Source: Paraburkholderia phosphatilytica
GTDB taxonomy: Bacteria > Pseudomonadota > Gammaproteobacteria > Burkholderiales > Burkholderiaceae
Length of the DNA: 64,000 nucleotides
Reading direction: 5' to 3'
Assembly: GCF_003443895.1 (NCBI RefSeq)
Contig: NZ_QQOA01000014.1
Coordinates: 105,960-169,959, forward strand
Every line of letters begins with the position of its first letter. Position 1 is the first letter of the stretch. Below the pieces are notes generated by a model. That model saw only the letters and a list, made by a program, of their open reading frames with translations, was not told the origin of the DNA and searched no databases. The position numbers and the translations under genes are program-made. Positions 17,060 to 23,954 of this stretch are shown here, in pieces.

Positions 17060-18091
17060 ATGTCCGCCACGTCCGATCCCACTCCTATCGCGCTGCGCAC
17101 GTTGCTGCGCAGCGTCGGACAGATCGTGCTGCAGCCGAACGCGTGGACCGGGCTCTGCGTGCTCGCGGCGCTCGCGATCGGCGCTCCGCGGCTTGCGTGC
17201 GCGGCCGTGACGGGCGCGATCGCGGCGAATATCGGCGCGCTGCTCGCGGGCTGCGACGAGCATGAGCAGCACGATGGCCTGTACGGGTTCAACGGCGCGC
17301 TCGCGGCGATCGCAGCGAACGTCTTCGTCGACGATGCCGCGACTGCAATGGCGGTCGCGCTGCTGGCATCGACCGCGACCGGCTGGTGTCAACCCGCGCT
17401 CGCGCGCCGGCTTCGCATGTTTGGGGTCGCGTGCTATTCGTCGCCGTGTCTTGTGGTCAGCTGGTGCTGGCTGGCGCTGATGCAGCCGGTGCATGTCGTC
17501 ACTGCGTCGGCGCCTCTGACACCGCAAGTCTGGACCGCTGCGACGCTAGCGAACGGCGTGCTCGCCGGCATCGCGCAGACCACGTTCGCATCCGGCGCCT
17601 GGGCGGGCGCGCTGGTGCTCGCGGGGATCGCGCTGTCATCGCGCCGTCATGCGGGCTGGGCGCTGGCGGGTGCGGCACTTGCGGGCGCGATCCAGCTGGC
17701 GCTTTCGGACACAGGCGCGACGTCATTCACACAGGGCCTCGCGGGCTTCAACGGCGCGCTGACTGCGCTCGCGCTGGCCGACTGCGGCGCTCTTGCCACG
17801 CTCGCCGGCGTGCTGCTCGCTGTCGCGCTCCAGCAATGGACGGGCTACTATCATTGGCCTGCGATGACCGCGCCGTTCGTGCTCGCGACATGGGTCGCCC
17901 AAAGGGTCACCGCGTGGGCCACCCGCAAGCGCCACGGCACGCATCGAAGCACATCGGCGCGCATCGTACGCGCCGCCCGCCAGGCGCTCGTGCGCCGCAT
18001 CATCGAATCGAGGAGCCGCAGATGTCGTTCGCTCACAACCCCGCGGGACGCATCGCCGCCCGCGGCCCCATCAGCGCGGCGGAACAGCTGA
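17060..18091 (+). CDS. Urea transporter (Yut/SLC14-type)
   Basis: A hydrophobic protein of 343 residues with an internal duplication typical of urea channels: GLYGFNGALAAIAANVF near 74-90 in the first half and GLAGFNGALTALALADC near 225-241 in the second. About ten membrane helices can be drawn. The last 50 residues are Arg/Ser-rich and the frame runs 70 bases into the next gene, so this tail is probably not conserved. No clear ribosome-binding site precedes the ATG. It would move urea across the inner membrane; no urease genes are in the window. Confidence 0.83.
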   Translation: MSATSDPTPIALRTLLRSVGQIVLQPNAWTGLCVLAALAIGAPRLACAAVTGAIAANIGALLAGCDEHEQHDGLYGFNGALAAIAANVFVDDAATAMAVALLASTATGWCQPALARRLRMFGVACYSSPCLVVSWCWLALMQPVHVVTASAPLTPQVWTAATLANGVLAGIAQTTFASGAWAGALVLAGIALSSRRHAGWALAGAALAGAIQLALSDTGATSFTQGLAGFNGALTALALADCGALATLAGVLLAVALQQWTGYYHWPAMTAPFVLATWVAQRVTAWATRKRHGTHRSTSARIVRAARQALVRRIIESRSRRCRSLTTPRDASPPAAPSARRNS

Positions 18092-18798
18092 CCCGCGTGG
18101 ATCTCGCGGCCGCGTACCGGCTCGCCGCGCTGAACGGCTGGGACGACCTGATCTACACGCATATTTCCGCAAGCGTGCCCGACGAACCGGGGCACTTCCT
18201 GATCGACCCGTTCGGGCTCACGTTCGACGAAGTGCGCGCATCGGATCTGGTCAAGATCGATATCGACGGGAACATCGTCGGCGACAGCGAGCATCCGGTG
18301 AACGCAACCGGCTTCGCATTGCATGCCGCCGTTCACAGCGCGCGCAGCGACGCGTTCTGCGTGATGCACCTGCACAACAGCGCGGGCATCGCGGTGTCGG
18401 CGCAGCACGACGGGCTGCTGCCGGCGTCGCAGCACGCGATGCGCTTCTACCGCAAGCTCGGCTATCACGACTACGAAGGCCTCGCGTTCTCGCCGGTCGA
18501 GGGCACACGGCTCATCGCGCATCTCGCCGATCATCCTGCGATGCTGCTGCGCAATCACGGCACGCTGACCGTCGGCCGTACGGTGGCCGAGGCCTACGTG
18601 CTGATGGCCACACTGATCAAGGCCTGCGAGATCCAGCTCGACGCGCAGGCGGGCGGCGCGCCACTGGTGCTGCCGTCGCCCGACGTCGCGGCGCGCACCG
18701 CCGAACAGTTGTACGACGACGGCGCGATCGAAGGCGAACTCGAATGGCCCGCGCTGCTCCGCAGGCTGGACCGTCTCGATCGCAGTTACCGCGACTGA
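18022..18798 (+). CDS. Class II aldolase/adducin-family protein
   Basis: 258 residues from ATG 18022, supported by AGGAG six bases upstream. It shows the zinc-binding pattern of class II aldolases: MHLHNSAG for the first two His and LLRNHGTLTVG for the third. The N-terminal part LAAAYRLAALNGWDDLIYTHIS and DPFGLTFDEVRASDLVKID are typical of the family branch that also includes eukaryotic adducin-like proteins. The reaction could be sugar-phosphate cleavage or decarboxylation; it is not assigned. Its start lies inside the urea transporter frame. A small tautomerase gene follows after about 100 bases. Confidence 0.9.
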   Translation: MSFAHNPAGRIAARGPISAAEQLTRVDLAAAYRLAALNGWDDLIYTHISASVPDEPGHFLIDPFGLTFDEVRASDLVKIDIDGNIVGDSEHPVNATGFALHAAVHSARSDAFCVMHLHNSAGIAVSAQHDGLLPASQHAMRFYRKLGYHDYEGLAFSPVEGTRLIAHLADHPAMLLRNHGTLTVGRTVAEAYVLMATLIKACEIQLDAQAGGAPLVLPSPDVAARTAEQLYDDGAIEGELEWPALLRRLDRLDRSYRD

Positions 18799-18900
18799 CG
18801 CGCGCCTGTTTTCATCAGTGCTTTTTTCCATCGCGACGCGCGCAGCTCGCGTCGCATGCGTCACCACCATGCAACTCAACGTAACGTTAAGGACATCACC

Positions 18901-19098
18901 ATGCCGACTTTCCGTATCGAGCTGTTCGAAGGCCGCAGCGTCGAAGACAAACGCCGCCTCGTCGACGCGATCACCCGCACGACCTGCGAAACGCTCGGCG
19001 TGACGCCGGGCTCCGTCGACATCATCCTCGTCGACGTGAAGCGCGAAAACTGGGCGACCGGTGGACGGCTATGGTCCGATCCGGAACCTGCGGTCTGA
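18901..19098 (+). CDS. 4-oxalocrotonate tautomerase-family protein
   Basis: A 65-residue protein beginning MPTFRIELFEGRS. Removal of Met exposes Pro1, the catalytic base of this family. The length and the middle VDAITRTTCETLGVTPGSVDIILVDV part fit 4-OT homologues that form hexamers. The start is fixed by the need for Pro2. It may act on an enol product of the class II aldolase just upstream, but this is only suggested by position. Confidence 0.88.
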   Translation: MPTFRIELFEGRSVEDKRRLVDAITRTTCETLGVTPGSVDIILVDVKRENWATGGRLWSDPEPAV

Positions 19099-19417
19099 CA
19101 CGTGACGATGCGAGCGCGCATGGCCTGCGACAGCCCGCCGCAGCGCCGCGCGCGGCCATCGTGCTGCAGCGCGGTCGATTGCCGCAGCTGCGCGCCGCAT
19201 CGCCTGCTCGCGCACTTGCACGTGCGCGCCTCTTTTTGAGATAGATCAATGCATTAGCGGCTTTCCCGTCCAGTTCGAAGCCTCGCCATGCGGCGTGTTG
19301 GCGCACCCCGCATCGCAACAAAATCGCGGCCTTTCCCGTACGCTTTGCGCATCTGCTCACGCGCAGTGTCCGTCGACAGCGGTCGGCGGACATCGTCGTC
19401 GAAACTGGCACACGAAC
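19099..19417. other. Intergenic region with FNR-type box, no gene seen
   Basis: About 320 bases between the tautomerase and cioA. Apart from the FNR/ANR-type site at 19236-19249, I see no gene or repeat. A GC-rich first half changes to a more AT-rich stretch beside the site, as expected for a promoter. Confidence 0.6.
19236..19249 (+). promoter_or_regulatory. FNR/ANR-type binding site upstream of cioAB
   Basis: TTGAGATAGATCAA matches nine of the ten fixed positions of the FNR/ANR consensus TTGAT-N4-ATCAA. It lies about 170 bases before the cioA start. Control of cyanide-insensitive oxidase genes by ANR is known in pseudomonads; here it is inferred from the site. Confidence 0.65.
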
Positions 19418-20845
19418 ATGGACTCCGCACTCTCGGCCCTCGACCTGGCCCGCCTGCAATTCGCCTTCACGGTCTCGTTCCACATCGTCTTTCCCGCGCT
19501 CTCGATCGGACTCGCGAGCTTCATCGCCGTGCTCGAAGCGATGTGGCTGCGCACCGGCGAAACGCACTACCGTGACCTCTGCATGTTCTGGTCGAAAGTC
19601 TTCGCGGTCGCGTTCGGCATGGGCGTCGTGTCCGGCGTCGTGATGAGCTACGAGTTCGGCACGAACTGGGCGGGCTTCTCGAAGTTCGCCGGGCCCGTCA
19701 CCGGCCCGCTGTTGATGTACGAAGTGATGACCGCGTTCTTCCTCGAAGCGGGCTTCCTCGGCATCATGCTGTTCGGCTGGAAGCGCGTGAGCCCGCGCGC
19801 GCACTTCGGCGCGACGCTGATGGTCGCGACCGGCACGCTGATCTCCACCTTCTGGATCCTCGCGTCGAACAGCTGGATGCAGACGCCGCAAGGCTTCAAG
19901 ATCGTGAACGATCAGGTCGTGCCGACCGACTGGTTCAAGATCATCTTCAACCCGTCGTTCCCGTACCGGCTCGCGCACATGGCGATCGCGGCGTTCATCG
20001 TCGGCGGGCTCGTGGTGGCAGCCACCGGCGCGTGGCATCTGCTGCGCGGCCGGCGCGACCCTGCTGTGAAAAAGATGTTCTCGATGGCGATGTCGCTGCT
20101 GCTGATCCTCACGCCGTTGCAGGCATTCGTCGGCGACCAGCACGGGCTCAACACGCGCGAATACCAGCCCGCGAAAATAGCCGCGATCGAAGGCCTGTGG
20201 GACACCGAGCATGGCGGCACCGCGCTGAACCTGTTCGGCATTCCCGACATGAAAGCGGAAACCACGCGCTACGCGGTGTCGATTCCGCATCTCGGCAGCC
20301 TGATCCTCACGCACAGCTGGAACGGCGAGATCCGCGGGCTGAAGTCGTTCCCGCCGCAGGACCGGCCGAACTCGACGCTCGTGTTCTGGAGCTTCCGCGT
20401 GATGGTGGGCCTCGGCCTGCTGATGATCGCGATGTCCGTCGCCGCGTGGGTGCTGCGCCGGCGCGGCCGGCTGTACGACGCGAAGTGGTTCCTGAAGCTG
20501 TGCGTCGCGATGGGACCGACCGGCTTCGTCACGCTGCTCGCGGGCTGGGTCACGACCGAGGCCGGCCGCCAGCCGTGGGTCGTATACGGCGTGATGCGCA
20601 CCGCGCAGGCCGCGTCGCCGCTCTCCGCGCAACAGGTCGGCATTTCGCTGATGGCGTTCGTGGTCGTCTACTTCCTGGTGTTCGGCACCGGCATCTACTA
20701 CCTGCTGAAGCTGCTGCGCGCGGGCCCGCCACTGCCGGCCGAGGCGGACAGCACGCCGCGCGACCGCGAGCGTCTGCCGCAGCCGTCGCCGCGCGGCACC
20801 GCGCGTCGACCCATGTCGGCCGCGGACCAGCTGATCGACGCCTGA
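19418..20845 (+). CDS. cioA: Cyanide-insensitive bd-type quinol oxidase, subunit I
   Basis: 475 residues, with nine or so membrane helices. Haem-ligand candidates are His22 in VSFHIVFPALSIG and His187 in FPYRLAHM; the helix ending GWVTTEAGRQPW is diagnostic for subunit I. The periplasmic Q-loop is short, as in the CIO branch, rather than the long E. coli CydA loop. It oxidises quinol and reduces oxygen without cytochrome c, with high tolerance to cyanide. The start MDSALSALDLARLQFAF matches family N-termini though the ribosome-binding site is weak. Subunit II follows after 84 bases; an FNR-type site lies upstream. Confidence 0.95.
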   Translation: MDSALSALDLARLQFAFTVSFHIVFPALSIGLASFIAVLEAMWLRTGETHYRDLCMFWSKVFAVAFGMGVVSGVVMSYEFGTNWAGFSKFAGPVTGPLLMYEVMTAFFLEAGFLGIMLFGWKRVSPRAHFGATLMVATGTLISTFWILASNSWMQTPQGFKIVNDQVVPTDWFKIIFNPSFPYRLAHMAIAAFIVGGLVVAATGAWHLLRGRRDPAVKKMFSMAMSLLLILTPLQAFVGDQHGLNTREYQPAKIAAIEGLWDTEHGGTALNLFGIPDMKAETTRYAVSIPHLGSLILTHSWNGEIRGLKSFPPQDRPNSTLVFWSFRVMVGLGLLMIAMSVAAWVLRRRGRLYDAKWFLKLCVAMGPTGFVTLLAGWVTTEAGRQPWVVYGVMRTAQAASPLSAQQVGISLMAFVVVYFLVFGTGIYYLLKLLRAGPPLPAEADSTPRDRERLPQPSPRGTARRPMSAADQLIDA

Positions 20846-20929
20846 TCTTCAACTGAGCGACGCCTGCTCGGCCGCTGCAATAAGAACGCGTTCACGCAGG
20901 CACGAACTTCATCTATCGCAGGAATCCTT

Positions 20930-21931
20930 ATGGACATCACCGTCGTCTGGGCCGCGATCGTCGCGCTCGGCCTTTTCATGTACGTCGTGCTGGACGGCTT
21001 CGATCTCGGCATCGGCATCGTGTTTCCGTTCTTCCCCGACGAACGCGAACGCGACCTGATGATGAGCACCGTCGCGCCCGTCTGGGACGGCAACGAAACC
21101 TGGCTCGTGCTGGGCGGCGCCGGGCTGTTCGCGGTGTTTCCGGTCGTCTACTCGGCCGTGCTGTCGGCGCTGTATCTGCCGCTCGTCTTCATGCTCGTGT
21201 GCCTGATCTTCCGCGGCGTGTCGTTCGAGATCCGCGCGAAGGCGAAGCGCACGAAGCATCTGTGGGACCTCGCGTTCATCGGCGGTTCGGCGGGCACCGC
21301 GTTCTTCCAGGGCATCGCGCTCGGCGCGTTCCTGCAAGGCATCCCCGTCGACGACGGCAGCTTCGCCGGCAACGCATTCGGCTGGCTCACGCCGTTCAGC
21401 CTGCTGACGGGGCTCGGTCTCGTCGTCACCTATGCGCTGCTGGGCTGCTGCTGGCTCGTCGCGAAAACCGAAGGCGATCTGCAGCGCCGCCTGCATCGCG
21501 TGGTGTGGCCGCTGACCGTCGTGCTGCTCGGCTTCATCGCGATCGTCAGCCTGTGGACGCCGCTCGCCGATCCGGACGTGGCCGCGCGCTGGTTCGATTC
21601 GGGGCTGTTCTGGCGGCTCGTGCCGGTGCCGTTCCTCGTCGCGCTGTGCGCGGTGTTCATGTACCGGGCCGTGCGCGAGCGCCATCACACCACGCCGTTC
21701 GTGCTGGCGCTCGCGCTCGTGCTGCTCGGTTATGCAGGACTGCTGGTGAGCCTGTGGCCGTACGCGATTCCGTCGAGCGTGACGATCTGGGACGCGGCCG
21801 CGCCGAAGTCGAGCCAGAGTTTCACGCTGGTCGGCGCGGCCATCATTCTACCCATCATTCTCGCGTACACGACGATGGGTTACTGGGTCTTCCGCGGCAA
21901 GGTGCGTCATGACGAAGTTCACTATCACTGA
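20930..21931 (+). CDS. cioB: Cyanide-insensitive bd-type quinol oxidase, subunit II
   Basis: 333 residues with eight or nine membrane helices and the CydB/CioB opening LDGFDLGIGIVFPFFPDERERD. WDGNETWLVLGGAGLFAVFP near 51-70 is typical. It forms the heterodimer with CioA. The start lies 84 bases after cioA; the end overlaps the small following gene by 23 bases, which couples their translation. Confidence 0.95.
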   Translation: MDITVVWAAIVALGLFMYVVLDGFDLGIGIVFPFFPDERERDLMMSTVAPVWDGNETWLVLGGAGLFAVFPVVYSAVLSALYLPLVFMLVCLIFRGVSFEIRAKAKRTKHLWDLAFIGGSAGTAFFQGIALGAFLQGIPVDDGSFAGNAFGWLTPFSLLTGLGLVVTYALLGCCWLVAKTEGDLQRRLHRVVWPLTVVLLGFIAIVSLWTPLADPDVAARWFDSGLFWRLVPVPFLVALCAVFMYRAVRERHHTTPFVLALALVLLGYAGLLVSLWPYAIPSSVTIWDAAAPKSSQSFTLVGAAIILPIILAYTTMGYWVFRGKVRHDEVHYH

Positions 21932-22196
21932 GACTGCGCGCGGCGGCGTCGTTGCGTTGCCTGCACGGTTGCACTTGCCGGCGGGTGGCGTTACGGCACA
22001 TGCAGCACATACAGCACAACGTGATGCAATCGGCCGTCACACCGATGCGCCAAGCATCGCCCGGCACGCGCCGCGTCGCCTGCCCGGCTGGCTCTGGTTC
22101 GTCGCGCTGTGGTGCGGCGGCGTGGGCGCCGCGATGCTGACCGGCTTCGCGTTCAAGCTGCTGATGAACGCGACGCTGTTCGCTGTAATGCGCTGA
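21909..22196 (+). CDS. Small CIO-associated membrane protein, DUF2474-like
   Basis: 95 residues. The C-terminal half, RLPGWLWFVALWCGGVGAA followed by a second hydrophobic stretch, is one or two membrane helices and resembles the DUF2474 proteins that follow cioB in many proteobacteria (comparable to CydX in classical bd oxidases). The N-terminal 55 residues are His/Ala-rich and unlike the usual very short N-terminus, so the real start could be later with a non-ATG codon. Overlap with cioB and position argue for a third subunit or assembly helper. Confidence 0.75.
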   Translation: MTKFTITETARGGVVALPARLHLPAGGVTAHAAHTAQRDAIGRHTDAPSIARHAPRRLPGWLWFVALWCGGVGAAMLTGFAFKLLMNATLFAVMR

Positions 22197-22525
22197 AACG
22201 CACGGCGCGCATCTCACGCGCATCTTGCACACGCGCGGCAAGCCGTGCGCGTTCAAAAACCGCTTCGTTCGCTCGTCTACCAGGCAAGCCGCAGCATGAC
22301 TCGTGCGGCCGGCACCCGACGGGCACCCGCCGCCAAGCGCAGCGTAACCCGCCGGTGCGGATGGCACTTGCGCCGCCGCGCTGCCGGCCCGGCTTCGGGC
22401 AGCACCGAAGCATTGCCGTGCTGATGGTTACGCGAGGAGAGCAACCGGAACGCATCGACTCGCGCGCGGCAAGCCATGCAACGCGTGGCATCGCCTGCCG
22501 CGCGCCTCGGGGGGCCGTGCAATCG
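22197..22525. other. Region without a convincing gene
   Basis: Between the DUF2474-like gene and the response regulator. Frames that are open here give Arg-rich translations without family character. I see no hairpin with a T-run and no obvious promoter boxes. The 12-base repeat and a possible 43-codon ORF follow immediately. Confidence 0.5.
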
Positions 22526-22657
22526 ATGAGGTATCCGGGTATCCAGGGCTCGCTGCATCCAGCCGATCCGGCATATGATCGCCTGATCCGGCTGGATGCG
22601 CGGCTGGATGCGCAGGTGGACAAGCAGCTTGATAAGCGGCTGAATGAGCGGTGCTAA
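22526..22657 (+). CDS. Possible 43-residue protein ending in a four-residue repeat
   Basis: Begins ATG-AGG-TAT at 22526 and ends TAA at 22657. The C-terminal half repeats a four-residue unit (RLDA, RLDA, QVDK, QLDK, RLNE) made by 12-base DNA repeats. A hydrophobic residue every fourth position with charges between could form an amphipathic helix. There is a purine-rich GGGGGG-type run upstream but no proper ribosome-binding site. It may be chance, or a short upstream peptide of the response-regulator gene that starts 33 bases later. Unrecognised. Confidence 0.25.
   Translation: MRYPGIQGSLHPADPAYDRLIRLDARLDAQVDKQLDKRLNERC
22589..22648. repeat. Five degenerate 12-base tandem repeats
   Basis: CGGCTGGATGCG occurs twice exactly, then CAGGTGGACAAG, CAGCTTGATAAG and CGGCTGAATGAG. 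The reading frame keeps a hydrophobic residue at every fourth codon, so the divergence between copies is not frame-breaking. Confidence 0.8.
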
Positions 22658-22689
22658 CAACAACTCTGGGCCGACACGCGGAGACATTC

Positions 22690-23451
22690 ATGAAGTTTCT
22701 AGTGGCCGACGACCATGAACTGATCCGCCAGGGCGTGAAGGGCCTGTTGCGCGGGCTCGATCCGGATGCCCAGTTCGACGAAGCCGACAGCTGGGAAACA
22801 CTCGCCGCCGCGGCCCGTCCCGACGCCAATCACGACCTCGCGATCGTCGATCTGCACATGCCCGGCATGGGCGGCGCCCCGTCACTCGAAGTGCTGCTGA
22901 AAGAGAATCCGGCGCTACCGGTCGTCGTGCTGTCCGCGGAAGAGTCGCCGGACGAAATGCGCGCGGTACTCGCCGCGGGCGCGCTCGGCTTCGTGCCGAA
23001 GCGTCAGCCCGCGAGCGTGATGCTGAAGGCGATCGAACTCGTGCTGTCCGGCGGCGCGTACGTGCCGATGGAAGCGCTGAGCCTGCTCGGCACGCGCGAG
23101 GCCGCGCCGGCTGCTGCCGCTGCGTCCACGGCTTCCGCTTCATCCACGGCAACCGCACCAGCCGGCGCGGCCGCCGCCACGGCGCTGCGCGCGCTGGAGC
23201 CGGTCGCGCCATCGCAGCCTCTGCAGCCGCATCAGCAGCATCTGCTCGAAAACCTGTCGCCGCGGCAGCAGGAGATCATGCGGCTCGTGCACCGCGGCTG
23301 GACCAACAAGATGATCGCGCGCGAACTCGGCGTGGCCGAGGGCACCGTGAAGGTTCACCTGTCGGTGATCTTTCGCGCGCTGGGAGTGCACAACCGGTCG
23401 ATGGCGATTGCCGTCATCAACGGCTGGCTGGAGGCGGGCAAGACGCTGTAG
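22690..23451 (+). CDS. NarL/LuxR-type response regulator
   Basis: 253 residues from ATG 22690, preceded by GGAGA. Receiver domain 1-120: acidic pair in VADDHEL, phospho-acceptor Asp in AIVDLHMPG, conserved Ser in VVLSAEE and Lys in FVPKR. An Ala/Ser/Thr/Pro-rich linker of about 55 residues follows. The C-terminal LuxR helix-turn-helix runs from LSPRQQEIMRLVHRGWTNKMIARELGVAEGTVKVHLS. It binds DNA after phosphorylation. The likely partner is the hybrid kinase encoded at 24-25.8 kb, separated only by a broken small gene. The target genes are not known. Confidence 0.92.
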   Translation: MKFLVADDHELIRQGVKGLLRGLDPDAQFDEADSWETLAAAARPDANHDLAIVDLHMPGMGGAPSLEVLLKENPALPVVVLSAEESPDEMRAVLAAGALGFVPKRQPASVMLKAIELVLSGGAYVPMEALSLLGTREAAPAAAAASTASASSTATAPAGAAAATALRALEPVAPSQPLQPHQQHLLENLSPRQQEIMRLVHRGWTNKMIARELGVAEGTVKVHLSVIFRALGVHNRSMAIAVINGWLEAGKTL

Positions 23452-23506
23452 GCGTCTTGCCGCGTGTGACGTCAGGGACAAACAAACGAGTAAAAAACCC
23501 GCGGAA

Positions 23507-23818
23507 TCAGAGCAGCTGCGTGGCGAGCGTCACGCCGATCGCGAGACCGCCGACCACACCCACCGCCCGGCCGAGCAGCATCGCGTTCAGGTCTTCGTCG
23601 AGCAGGAACACGTCGCGCTAATGGCGCAGCACGGTGCGCTTCAGAAGCGGCGCCGGAAACAGCACCGCCGCCGCGATGCCCACCGGCAGCGCCACCCGGA
23701 CCAGCACACTCGCGTGCTGCGGAATGCCCAGCCAGATCAGCGCAGCCACGATAACCGCCGTCACGAGCCCGCCAAGAAGAACGCCGGCGACGAGCCGGTC
23801 GGTCGGATTTTGATGCAT
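23507..23818 (-). pseudogene. Small membrane-protein gene interrupted by one in-frame TAG
   Basis: Reading from ATG 23818 (MHQNPTDRLVAG) gives 66 residues with two hydrophobic helices and stops at TAG 23620-23618. The same frame continues without any shift for 36 more codons (RDVFLLDEDLNAMLLG...), including a third hydrophobic helix, and ends at TGA 23509-23507. The sequence across the stop, ending VLRH before it and RDVF after it, reads as one protein if TAG replaces TGG (Trp). So this is either a recent nonsense mutation or a gene with a truncated product. Three-helix inner-membrane protein of unknown function, between a response regulator and a hybrid kinase. Confidence 0.6.
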
Positions 23819-23954
23819 GGTGAATACCTCAAGGATGAACGCCGCGCCTGCCGCCGGATGATTCGATGCAGGCGGCGCCGGGCGTGGCAAAGTCGATGAG
23901 GTATTGTCAGCCTAGGCAGATAATGATTCGATCAGATATCTCTTAATGAAATGC

